The position numbers were made by a program, and so were the translations under genes. The notes under the pieces were generated by a model. That model saw nothing but the letters and a program-made list of their open reading frames with translations, was not told where the DNA came from and did not search any database. Below, piece by piece: positions 38,584-46,568 of a DNA stretch of 64,000 bases. The stretch spans positions 2,818,401 to 2,882,400 of the forward strand of contig NZ_CP084028.1 in the NCBI RefSeq assembly GCF_020181595.1, in the 5' to 3' direction. This DNA comes from [Mycobacterium] vasticus (GTDB lineage Bacteria > Actinomycetota > Actinomycetes > Mycobacteriales > Mycobacteriaceae). The stretch's first letter is position 1. Each line of letters starts with the position of its first letter.

Positions 38584-39954
38584 TCACAGCAGCGCGCCCG
38601 CCCGCTGCGTGACACGCGCGTAGATCGGCTCAGCGGCGACGGTGGTGAATGGCACCGCCAGCGGAAATTCGGTGCTCAGCGAGCTGAATTCGCAATGTCG
38701 CACGCACGTCGCCAGCGCCAGGGTGGCTTCCAGCATGGCGAAGTGGTCGCCGACGCATTTGCGCGGTCCGGCCCCGAACGGCACATACTGCCACCGGCTG
38801 CGGCCCGCGGAGTTCTCTGGGCTGAACCGGTCCGGGTCGAACTCCTCGGGGCGCTCCCAGAGTGCGGGGTCGCGGTGCAGCGCATAGACCCCGACGCCAA
38901 CCAGCGAGCCGGCCTGTACGCGGAAGCCGTCGACGGCGATGTCGCGCAACACCGTTCGGCCGTTCAGGGCACCGGGTGGGCACAACCGCAGTGCTTCGTG
39001 GAGCACCTGGACGGTGTACGGCAGCCGGGCCACGTCGTCGGGGGTCAGTTCGGCCCCGGCCGCGGCCACCTCGGTGGCAACCCTGCGTTGAATGTCGGAG
39101 TTGTTGCCCAGCGCCCACAGCGCGTAGGCCAAAGTGGTCGCCGTGGTGTCGTGGCCGGCCAGCATGAACACGATCAACTCATCGCAGATCTCGCGGTCCG
39201 TCAGCCCACGGCCGGTTTCGGGGTCGGTCGCGGCCATCAGCCCGCGCACCAGGGGCGCGTCCCTGTCGGGGTCGTTGTGACAGGCCCGCAGGATGTCCGC
39301 GGCAACCCTATGCAGCGTGGCGCTGGCGGCCCGGGCGCGACGGCGCGCCGGGGTCGGCAGCCAGCGCGGGGCGCGCACCGGGGCGAACGCCCGATCCGAG
39401 ACATATTCCAGCGCGACGCGCATCGGCTCGGTCAGGTCCGCGGCGCGTTCGTCAAGGTCGACGCCGAGCACCGAGCGTCCGAGTGCCCGCAGCGTCAGCC
39501 GGCGGCATTCGGCGTCCAGATCGACCGTTGTGCCGTCACCCCAGGCGGCGGCGACCACCTCGGCGGCCTGCGCCATATGTCCGCCAAAATCGCGGACATG
39601 CTGCTTGGTGAACAACGGCTGTAACGTGCGCCGCCGGGGCAGCCACGCTTCATTGCGCAGATCGAACAGGTTCGGACCGAGCAGGTGGCGAATCTCATCG
39701 TGCGCGGGGGCTCGATCGACGTCGCCGCTGCTCAGCACATCGTGGACACCCTGCGGCGAAGTCACCAGCACCATCGGCGGCGCGAGTCGGCGCGGCGCCA
39801 GCACCAGTCGGGTCACCGGCCCGCCGGCATCCCGCAATTTCTCGACACCGGTGTGCATCTGCCGCACCTCCCGCACCTGCTGCCAGTACGGCAGCGGGTT
39901 CTTCGGCGCCAGCGGCAGCGCCCGAACATCGACGCCGGCATCTCCTACCGTCAT
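38584..39954 (-). CDS. Cytochrome P450
   Basis: A 456-residue heme monooxygenase. I-helix oxygen motif LAGHDTTATT, K-helix EALR, and the heme-binding FGAGPRKCVG with Cys-400. Its Arg/Ala-rich N-terminal half and the ETGRGLTDREICDELI segment resemble class CYP1xx mycobacterial enzymes, but I cannot assign a CYP number. Electron partners (ferredoxin, reductase) are not adjacent. The neighbouring geranylgeranyl-reductase-like gene is convergent, and the LuxR regulator is divergent across 151 bases. Confidence 0.92.
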   Translation of the reverse strand: MTVGDAGVDVRALPLAPKNPLPYWQQVREVRQMHTGVEKLRDAGGPVTRLVLAPRRLAPPMVLVTSPQGVHDVLSSGDVDRAPAHDEIRHLLGPNLFDLRNEAWLPRRRTLQPLFTKQHVRDFGGHMAQAAEVVAAAWGDGTTVDLDAECRRLTLRALGRSVLGVDLDERAADLTEPMRVALEYVSDRAFAPVRAPRWLPTPARRRARAASATLHRVAADILRACHNDPDRDAPLVRGLMAATDPETGRGLTDREICDELIVFMLAGHDTTATTLAYALWALGNNSDIQRRVATEVAAAGAELTPDDVARLPYTVQVLHEALRLCPPGALNGRTVLRDIAVDGFRVQAGSLVGVGVYALHRDPALWERPEEFDPDRFSPENSAGRSRWQYVPFGAGPRKCVGDHFAMLEATLALATCVRHCEFSSLSTEFPLAVPFTTVAAEPIYARVTQRAGALL

Positions 39955-40105
39955 GGCGGTCAGCCAACCAGGCCCGATCCACCCCGCGCCTCATCCGAAC
40001 GGTTGAAATTTTTCCCGGAGTTCGCAGAGCAACGGCCGCCTACGCGGCGCAGAATGTGCGATATCGGACGCTACGTCCGCTGAGCGAAAGACCTGGGATG
40101 CGGCG

Positions 40106-41197
40106 ATGGCGACCCTGGATGACTTCTCCCGCATAGTCGCGACGGTATACAGCTCGGTGCTGACACCCGAGAACTGGACCGCGGCACTCGGCGATCTTCG
40201 GCACACCCTCGACGTACACAGTTGCGCGCTGATACGGGCGGACGGCAACGGCCGATCGGTACAGGCCGCACACCTGGCCCCGCAGGTGCGCCGCGACTAC
40301 GAGCAGCACTACCACCGAATCGACTACGTGCTCGAAGCCGTCGAACAGAGCCCGATCGGCGTACTGCGTGGCGGGCAGTCCCTGGTGGAACTGCAGAGCG
40401 ACTCGGAGTTCCATCTCGACTGGCTGCGCCCCCTGGAGATGACAGACGGGTTGTTTGTACGGCTCACCGACGGCCCCGCGCCGCTGATGTTCCTTGCCGC
40501 CGGGCCACGTCCGCCGACACCGTTCGTCCCGCTGGTCAGCGCCCTGGTGCCGCACCTGCAACAGGCCCTGCGCAGCCAAGCACACCTGGACAACTTGCGC
40601 CGTCGCGCCGGTGACCTGAGTGCAGTCACCGGTGCGTTGCGCCTGGCCATCATCGTGGTGACCACCGGCGCCCATCTCGTCTACGCCAACGCCGCCGCCG
40701 AGGAGGTGCTGCGCGTAGCCGATGGACTGCGCATCCGAGCCGGACGGCTCGAAGCGACTTTCGCCACCACCGACACCACACTGCAGCACAGTATTCGCGC
40801 CGCGCTGACGCACCGGGATGCGCCACCGTCGGGGAGTTCCCTGCTGTGCGAGCGCGGCTGTAACGCGCAGCCCTACCTCGTCGAAGTGCTGCCCATCGAT
40901 CCGGCCGATTCCTCCGAGCCCACCCGGCGAGCCATGGTGGTCATCGACCCGGGCAGCGAATCACGAACGGCTGCAACGCTGTTGCATCGCCACTATGGAC
41001 TCACGGCCAGCGAGATCCAGATCGCCCTCATGGTGCTCAACGGCCATGACATCAAGGACATGGCCGAACGCATGTCGCTGTCCCAAGCCACCGTCAAAAC
41101 GCATCTGCAGCATGTGTTCGACAAGACTGGAACTCATCGCCAGGCCGACATCGTGCGCCTGCTGGCCGCCCTGCGCTCGCCCTGCCGCGGAGACTGA
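40106..41197 (+). CDS. LuxR-family HTH transcriptional regulator
   Basis: A 363-residue regulator. The C-terminal LuxR/GerE HTH is LTASEIQIALMVLNGHDIKDMAERMSLS followed by TVKTHLQHVF. The N-terminal part (1-170, VHSCALIRADGNGRSVQ) is GAF-like, and the middle contains a PAS-like segment (LVYANAAAEEVL). This single-gene sensor layout is common in mycobacteria. The signal is unknown. A short hairpin (CTGACC/GGTCAG, 41193-41209) spans its stop codon and may end this and the convergent gene. Confidence 0.87.
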   Translation: MATLDDFSRIVATVYSSVLTPENWTAALGDLRHTLDVHSCALIRADGNGRSVQAAHLAPQVRRDYEQHYHRIDYVLEAVEQSPIGVLRGGQSLVELQSDSEFHLDWLRPLEMTDGLFVRLTDGPAPLMFLAAGPRPPTPFVPLVSALVPHLQQALRSQAHLDNLRRRAGDLSAVTGALRLAIIVVTTGAHLVYANAAAEEVLRVADGLRIRAGRLEATFATTDTTLQHSIRAALTHRDAPPSGSSLLCERGCNAQPYLVEVLPIDPADSSEPTRRAMVVIDPGSESRTAATLLHRHYGLTASEIQIALMVLNGHDIKDMAERMSLSQATVKTHLQHVFDKTGTHRQADIVRLLAALRSPCRGD

Positions 41198-41231
41198 CCG
41201 CCCCGGTCAGCGCCGACGCCGCGCGGCTGAT

Positions 41232-41897
41232 TCAGAACAGACCGGCCAGTTCGGACCACATCGCGCTGGCGTCGCCCGGGTCAAAATTCGCCGTCATGGT
41301 GTCGGCCCCCGGAATGTCGATAATCGGAATGTGCACCCCGCCGGGGAACAACAACACATCGAGTGTTCCATCCGGGCCGCTCGAGTAGTAGTTGGCGAGG
41401 ATGGGGTTGGTGAGAAAGTCGATCTGGAACAGGTCTTGCGTCGATCCGGTCGGGTCGCTGGTGTAGAAATTTTCGAAGAAGTTGACCCGCGAGATCCCGA
41501 ACTGCAGCCCGGCCGCGGTCTGCTCCCACACCGTCCCGTCGGCAGGAGCGGACCCCGAACTGTTGAACGCCTGCTGCAGGTTGTTCTCGAAGATCGGGCC
41601 GACGCCGCCCAGGGCCTCGTAATCCCGCGCCACCTCGTAATTACCAATGACGTTCACGCCGTCAGGCTGGTAGATGGAGTAGGGGATGTTCTCCTTGATG
41701 CTGGTGTACAACCCACCGGTGATCTCGTTGACATCGGTCGGCGTACCCGGTCCGCCGGGCGGGAAGAAAATGTCGTTGCTCGACGGCAGGGATGGCTCCG
41801 CATACGCAACCGGGCTGGTGAGCAACGCTGCGCCGAGGACTGCCCCGGTGACCGCACCAGCGATGAAGGCGAATCTCGCGATGTTTTGACGACTCAT
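41232..41897 (-). CDS. Secreted protein of unknown function
   Basis: A 221-residue exported protein. Signal peptide MSRQNIARFAFIAGAVTGA ... TSPVAYA, cut near A-EPS. The mature part is compact, without recognisable motifs, and ends with FDPGDASAMWSELAGLF. The start at 41897 follows GGGGGG, ten bases away. Nothing in the surroundings identifies a job. It is convergent with the LuxR regulator. A 143-base gap separates it from the LysR-like gene upstream on the same strand; it holds an inverted repeat CAGCTAG/CTAGCTG (41909-41942). Confidence 0.7.
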   Translation of the reverse strand: MSRQNIARFAFIAGAVTGAVLGAALLTSPVAYAEPSLPSSNDIFFPPGGPGTPTDVNEITGGLYTSIKENIPYSIYQPDGVNVIGNYEVARDYEALGGVGPIFENNLQQAFNSSGSAPADGTVWEQTAAGLQFGISRVNFFENFYTSDPTGSTQDLFQIDFLTNPILANYYSSGPDGTLDVLLFPGGVHIPIIDIPGADTMTANFDPGDASAMWSELAGLF

Positions 41898-42040
41898 GGC
41901 TAGCCCCCCAGCTAGTGTTCCGCTGGTCACGCAGCCTAGCTGAAATTTAACTGAAAGTACATGAAAATTCTCAAGTCTTTACGCCAGCGTCAATATTTCG
42001 TTGTGCTCGCGCGGCACGTGGCGCCCCAGGCCTCGACGGG

Positions 42041-42754
42041 TCAGCGCCGACCGCGCTCGGCGCGGCCGGACTTGCGGGCGACCTTGCCCGCAGCGGCTCG
42101 GGCGGCCTGCTTGGCCAGGGTCTTCTCCCGTGCGGTGCGCTTGGGTGCCGACTGCGCCTGGCCCCGCGACGAGCCGGCTTTGCGGCCCCGCACGATCCCG
42201 ACGAACTCCTCGACCAGTTCCGATTGGGGCCCGTCCGGAAAGGCCAGCGCCACCGGGCAACTCGGCGCGTCGGTGATCGGCCGGTAGGTCAGGTCCTTGC
42301 GGTGATACAGCCGCGCCAGCGACTGCGGAACGACGAGCACACCGAGACCGGCGGCGACCAGTTCTATTGCGTCCTTGGTGGTTTCGGGACGGTGATCGAT
42401 CCGGGCACCGGGAGCCTGCACCCATTCGACGACGTCGTCGAGCGGCAGCAGTGTCGGCTCGCCATCGAGGTCCGCGGCGCGGATCTCATCGGCGGCCGTC
42501 AGGACGTGATCGACCGGCACCACGGCCACCGTCGTCTCCTCGTAGAGCGGGATGACCGACAGCCCCGAGGTGTCGCCCCGCGGCCGCAGTAACGCGACGT
42601 CGACCGCGCCGGCCCGCACGGCGTCCGCCGCGGCTGCCGCAGCAACCGAACGCAACTCCAGCGGGACTCCCCCGTGACGTTCGGTCCAGATCCGGGCCCA
42701 CTTCGCGGGCGTCGCACCGGGGACATACCCGAGGGTCAGCGAGAGCGGCGCCAC
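42041..42754 (-). CDS. LysR-type substrate-binding domain protein without HTH, with basic tail
   Basis: A 237-residue protein. Residues 5-185 are a LysR substrate-binding domain (LSLTLGYVPGATPAKW, VDVALLRPRG, VAAGLGVLVVPQSLARLYHR). The N-terminal winged HTH is absent; the sequence starts at the first strand of the domain. The last 45 residues are Arg/Lys/Ala-rich (APKRTAREKTLAKQAARAAA) and look like a nucleic-acid-binding tail. The GTG at 42754 has TAGCCT seven bases upstream (leaderless). It is divergent from a DUF5997 gene over 28 bases; I recall this pairing as common in actinobacteria. Function unknown. Confidence 0.82.
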   Translation of the reverse strand: MAPLSLTLGYVPGATPAKWARIWTERHGGVPLELRSVAAAAAADAVRAGAVDVALLRPRGDTSGLSVIPLYEETTVAVVPVDHVLTAADEIRAADLDGEPTLLPLDDVVEWVQAPGARIDHRPETTKDAIELVAAGLGVLVVPQSLARLYHRKDLTYRPITDAPSCPVALAFPDGPQSELVEEFVGIVRGRKAGSSRGQAQSAPKRTAREKTLAKQAARAAAGKVARKSGRAERGRR

Positions 42755-42760
42755 CGGATC

Positions 42761-42766
42761 AGGCTA
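42761..42766 (-). promoter_or_regulatory. -10 element (TAGCCT) of the LysR-like gene
   Basis: TANNNT hexamer seven bases before the GTG at 42754, on the minus strand, only four bases from the -10 of the divergent gene. Confidence 0.6.
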
Positions 42767-42770
42767 CCGA

Positions 42771-42776
42771 TAGGCT
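42771..42776 (+). promoter_or_regulatory. -10 element (TAGGCT) of the DUF5997 gene
   Basis: TANNNT hexamer seven bases before the ATG at 42783. The two promoters are back to back within a 28-base gap, so each must use DNA inside the opposite gene upstream of its -10. Confidence 0.6.
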
Positions 42777-42782
42777 GCTGCC

Positions 42783-43169
42783 ATGAGCAGGCCGAACGCA
42801 CAGTCCATGAAACCCGCCACGGCGGCGAAGAAGCTGGACGTGTATCTGCCCGCGACACCGGTGGAGTTCCAGGAGAACCCAATCACCCGAAGCGAGCTCA
42901 CTGCCCTGCAGGCGGACCCGCCGCAGTGGCTCAAGGACCTCCGCAAGAACGGGCCGCACCCGAAGAACCTGGTGGCGGCCAAGCTCGGCGTCTCGATCGC
43001 AGCTCTCGCGCGCGGCGGCGTCGGCAATGCACTCACCACCGAACAGATCGATGCACTGCTGGCCGAGAAGCCGGACTGGCTGGTCGCCGAACGCGAGGGC
43101 TACCAGGAGGTGTTGCGCGAACAACGTCGCCTCAAAGCACTGCAGGCAGACCAGGCTCGCGGGAACTGA
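42783..43169 (+). CDS. DUF5997 family protein
   Basis: A 128-residue basic protein (KPATAAKKLDVYLPATPVEFQ, then KNGPHPKNLVAAKLGVSIAAL). The KLGVSIAALARGG segment looks like a helix-turn-helix. Function unknown; its fixed pairing with a LysR-type substrate-binding protein suggests it could supply the DNA-binding part that partner lacks (inference). Leaderless start. Its last 38 bases overlap the end of the convergent PucR gene. Confidence 0.82.
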   Translation: MSRPNAQSMKPATAAKKLDVYLPATPVEFQENPITRSELTALQADPPQWLKDLRKNGPHPKNLVAAKLGVSIAALARGGVGNALTTEQIDALLAEKPDWLVAEREGYQEVLREQRRLKALQADQARGN

Positions 43170-44424
43170 TACCGGACAGCGCCCGCGGGCCCACATAGTG
43201 GGCGATCTCCAACGCAGTCATCACCGCCAGCCGGCGCTGGCCGGGCGGGTATCCCAACAGCTCGGTCGCACTGGCGACGCGCTGCAGCACGGTGTTGCGA
43301 TGCGTGTGTAGCCGCGCGGCGGCCGCCGAGGCGCTGTCGGCTTCGGCGAGGAAGGTCCGCAACGTGTGACGAAGCCGCGCGCCGCGCTCGTCGTCGACGG
43401 CAAGCCGGCCGAGGGTCTCGGCGACGAATCGCGCGGCTTCCCGTTCGTCGCCGGCAATGGCCCGGATCGGCTCCAGGTCAGTGGAGGTGACCAGACGATC
43501 CCCGCCAGGGTTGTCGCCGACGATCTGCGCAGCGGCCATCGCCGCGGCGTGAGAGGCGCGAAAGCCCGCCTGCCCGGCCAGTGTCGGCCCTGCCGCGGCA
43601 CGCATTCCGGCGGGTGCGCTTCGCATCACCTTCCCGAGAGCACTCGGTGCAGGCACCCCGTCCGAGCCGATCCACGCCCACAGTGTCCGCACGCCTGCGG
43701 CAATCGTCAACGGCTTCCCGGAACGCACGGAGCGCGCGAGTTCGGTTGCCACCGTTTCCAATTCGCCGTTGTCGACAGCAGAGCCGTCCAGCCACAACAC
43801 CAACGCGGTGTGGCGGCGCGTCAGCTCATAGCCCAGCCGGCCGGCCGCGACGCGTTCATCGATCGGCGCGCCGTCGAGGATCAGCCGAACCGTCTCCATC
43901 CGCCGGGCGAGTGCGCCGCCGGCCGTCTCCTCGTGCAGGCGCTGAGCCTCGGCGACGAGCGCCAGCAGCACCGTGTCCACGTAGGCGAACAGCACCGTGG
44001 CGAAGCGGTCGATCATCTCGACGAGCTGCGGGCCGGACGGAGCCACCAGGGGGGCGAGCTGCATGAAGCGCTGCCAGACCGCCATCTGCCCGCGCCGATA
44101 CGCCTGGAAGATCACGTCCAGGTCCAGGCCCCGGCGCACCACGGTCTGGACGACGTCGTAGGCCTCACGCGGCGGGTCGGGCAGCGTCACATTCGTCGGG
44201 TCCGCGAGCACCGAGTGCAGCACCTGCGCCACGTTCGCCCGGTTGCTGGCGGCCATCTCCTCGGTGATGGCGCGGTCGGCGGCCAGACCCGGAGCGATCT
44301 CGAGCTCGGCGGCGTTCATGGTGGCGACCAGGTCGTCGAGTTCGGCAAGCATGCGGCTGGCGAGCTCGGCCAGCTGTCGGGAGGAGTCGTCGACCACCGA
44401 GTCAGGATATGTCATTTCATACAT
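43132..44424 (-). CDS. PucR-family transcriptional regulator
   Basis: A 430-residue regulator of the same layout as the protein at 33731: helical N-domain (about 1-150), GGDEF-like middle (ETVRLILDGAPIDERVAAG), C-terminal PucR HTH (ASAAAARLHTHRNTVLQRVAS). Start ATG 44424; ATG 44415 is possible. It is divergent from the flavin monooxygenase at 44520, which is its likely target. The 95-base gap contains direct repeats around ATAATGT 40 bases apart. Confidence 0.87.
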   Translation of the reverse strand: MYEMTYPDSVVDDSSRQLAELASRMLAELDDLVATMNAAELEIAPGLAADRAITEEMAASNRANVAQVLHSVLADPTNVTLPDPPREAYDVVQTVVRRGLDLDVIFQAYRRGQMAVWQRFMQLAPLVAPSGPQLVEMIDRFATVLFAYVDTVLLALVAEAQRLHEETAGGALARRMETVRLILDGAPIDERVAAGRLGYELTRRHTALVLWLDGSAVDNGELETVATELARSVRSGKPLTIAAGVRTLWAWIGSDGVPAPSALGKVMRSAPAGMRAAAGPTLAGQAGFRASHAAAMAAAQIVGDNPGGDRLVTSTDLEPIRAIAGDEREAARFVAETLGRLAVDDERGARLRHTLRTFLAEADSASAAAARLHTHRNTVLQRVASATELLGYPPGQRRLAVMTALEIAHYVGPRALSGISSREPGLPAVL

Positions 44425-44436
44425 TCAATGCGACCA

Positions 44437-44483
44437 ATAATGTAGATGACGCCATATCCAAGCGAGTAATTAATCCATAATGT
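44437..44483. promoter_or_regulatory. Direct repeats ATAATGT in the PucR/monooxygenase gap
   Basis: ATAATGT at 44437-44443 and again at 44477-44483, 40 bases apart (about four helical turns), in an AT-rich stretch unlike its surroundings. Possible operator pair for the divergent PucR regulator. Confidence 0.35.
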
Positions 44484-44519
44484 GATTGCTGTCACCAGCC
44501 TGGATCACTAGGAGTCCCG

Positions 44520-46010
44520 ATGGCCACCAACAGCACGACGCAAACCGACTTCGATGTCGTCATCATCGGCGCCGGCATCTCCGGGATCGGCGCCGCCTAC
44601 CACTTGAAGACGCATCGCCCTGCGACGTCGTTCGCGATCCTGGATGGCCGATCAGACATCGGGGGAACCTGGAGCCTGTTCAAATACCCCGGAATTCGCT
44701 CCGACTCGGATATGCCCACGTTCGGCTTCGGGTTCAAGCCGTGGACCCACAAGCAGTCGATCGCCGACGCCCACGTCATCCTCGACTACCTCAACGAAGC
44801 GGTCACCGAGAACGGGATCGATGAACACATCCGCTTCGACACCAAGGTGGTCTCGGCCGACTTCGACACCCGCACCGGCCGCTGGAGCATCCACACCGTC
44901 ACCGGTGGCCAATCCGCCACCTACACAGCCAAATTCGTCTACTCGGGTACCGGCTACTACAACTACGAAGCCGGATACACCCCGGAGTTCCCCGGGATCG
45001 AGGACTTCGGCGGCCAGGTGATCCACCCGCAGCACTGGCCCGAAGACCTCGACTACCACGGCAAGAAGGTCGTGGTGATCGGCAGCGGCGCCACCGCCGT
45101 AACCCTGATCCCGGCGATGGCCGGCACGGCCGCCCACGTCACGATGCTGCAGCGCTCACCGAGCTATGTGTTTTCCCTGCCCGGCGAGGACGCGATCGCC
45201 AACACCCTGAAAAAGGTGATGGGCCCGCACCGCGCCTACGCCATCACCCGGCGCAAGAACATCGCACTCAACCGGGGCCTGTTCAAGGCCTGCATGCGGG
45301 CCCCATCGCTGATGCGCCGGCTGCTGATGGCCAACGTGCGCTGGCGGCTGCCGAAGGGCTTCGATGTGGACACCCACTTCGGCCCGAAGTACGACCCGTG
45401 GGATCAGCGGCTGTGCATGGTGCCCAACGGTGATCTGTTCAAAGCGATCTCGTCGGGGCGGGCCTCGGTGGCCACCGACCAGATCGACACCTTCACCGAA
45501 ACCGGCATCGCACTGAAGTCGGGCCAGCACCTCGACGCCGACATCGTGGTCACCGCGACGGGGCTTGACCTGCTGCCGCTGGGCGGCATCGAACTGAGCA
45601 TCGACGGGGCTCCGGTCGACATCGCCGACACCGTCGCCTACAAGGCGATGATGCTCAGCGGGGTACCGAATTTCGTCTTCGCGTTCGGCTACACCAACCT
45701 CGCGTGGACGCTCAAGGTGGACCTGGTGTGCGCGCACATGATCCGGCTGCTCGACCACATGGACGCCCATGGCCACACGGTCGTCACCCCGGTCCTGCCC
45801 GGGTCCGGTGTGGAGCGCGTCCCCATGCTGGAGATGAGTTCCGGCTACATCCAGCGCAAGATCGCCGCGTTCCCCAAGGCCGGCACCACCGGACCGTGGA
45901 CGATCAAGATGGCCTACGAGGACGACATCGCGCGTCTGAAGCACGGCCCGGTCACCGATCCGGCCCTGCGGTTCTCCTCGCCGTCCGCGATCCGGCTCGT
46001 GGCGTCATGA
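44520..46010 (+). CDS. Flavin-containing Baeyer-Villiger-type monooxygenase
   Basis: A 496-residue FAD/NADPH monooxygenase of the EthA-like group. FAD site IGAGISGIGAAYHL, fingerprint FGGQVIHPQHW (FxGxxxHxxxW), NADPH site GSGATAVTLIP. AGGAG precedes the ATG by seven bases. The substrate is unknown; relatives oxidise ketones or thioamides. It is divergent from a PucR regulator and followed 75 bases later by a small secreted protein on the same strand. Confidence 0.92.
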   Translation: MATNSTTQTDFDVVIIGAGISGIGAAYHLKTHRPATSFAILDGRSDIGGTWSLFKYPGIRSDSDMPTFGFGFKPWTHKQSIADAHVILDYLNEAVTENGIDEHIRFDTKVVSADFDTRTGRWSIHTVTGGQSATYTAKFVYSGTGYYNYEAGYTPEFPGIEDFGGQVIHPQHWPEDLDYHGKKVVVIGSGATAVTLIPAMAGTAAHVTMLQRSPSYVFSLPGEDAIANTLKKVMGPHRAYAITRRKNIALNRGLFKACMRAPSLMRRLLMANVRWRLPKGFDVDTHFGPKYDPWDQRLCMVPNGDLFKAISSGRASVATDQIDTFTETGIALKSGQHLDADIVVTATGLDLLPLGGIELSIDGAPVDIADTVAYKAMMLSGVPNFVFAFGYTNLAWTLKVDLVCAHMIRLLDHMDAHGHTVVTPVLPGSGVERVPMLEMSSGYIQRKIAAFPKAGTTGPWTIKMAYEDDIARLKHGPVTDPALRFSSPSAIRLVAS

Positions 46011-46085
46011 TGGCCACTTAGAGCGCCCAAATTCCGGTTTCGGGTAACCTGGCGGCCAATCCCCCTAACCAGAGGAAGGTATGCC

Positions 46086-46490
46086 ATGCCCGGCAAACGC
46101 CGCGTAACACTGCTACTGGCTGCGGTCGCCACCGCGGGCGCAGCCCTGGCCGTCGTACCCACTGCGGTGGCGCCGCGCGCGCACGCCGGGATCTGCCCAG
46201 GCGTCCTGGGCCCGGTCTTCGTGCCCGGCCCCTGCGGTCCGGGCCTGCTGGGCGCACTGGTGAATGACGCTGTCGTAGGTGCCACTGCCGGGGCCGTCGG
46301 CGGTGCGATCGACGCGCCACGCGGCACCCGGCACGCGCAGACCGACGACATCGCCGCACAGCAGAGCGCCGGCCTGCCACCCTGCTACACCCCGTCGGGT
46401 CAGCCGTTCTACACCGCCGCCGGCGAACCGTGCCCCGCCGGGATGGATCACCCCCCGGCCGGAAAATCGGAACCTGCGCCTAAGACCTAG
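46086..46490 (+). CDS. Small secreted cysteine-containing protein
   Basis: A 134-residue exported protein. Signal peptide RRVTLLLAAVATAGAALAV ... RAHA, cut before GICPG. Four cysteines in the mature part (ICPG, PCGP, PPCYT, PCPAG) could give two disulfides; a Gly/Ala stretch GALVNDAVVGATAGAVGGAI lies between. The first ATG of the frame has GAGGAAGG upstream. Function unknown. It is convergent with nrdE. Confidence 0.72.
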   Translation: MPGKRRVTLLLAAVATAGAALAVVPTAVAPRAHAGICPGVLGPVFVPGPCGPGLLGALVNDAVVGATAGAVGGAIDAPRGTRHAQTDDIAAQQSAGLPPCYTPSGQPFYTAAGEPCPAGMDHPPAGKSEPAPKT

Positions 46491-46568
46491 CCAGCAGCCG
46501 CCGGAGCCAGGCCTGGTAAGCAGGAAATTTTCGGCGGTCACAGAACCCGCGCCGTCAGCGACCAGCCA

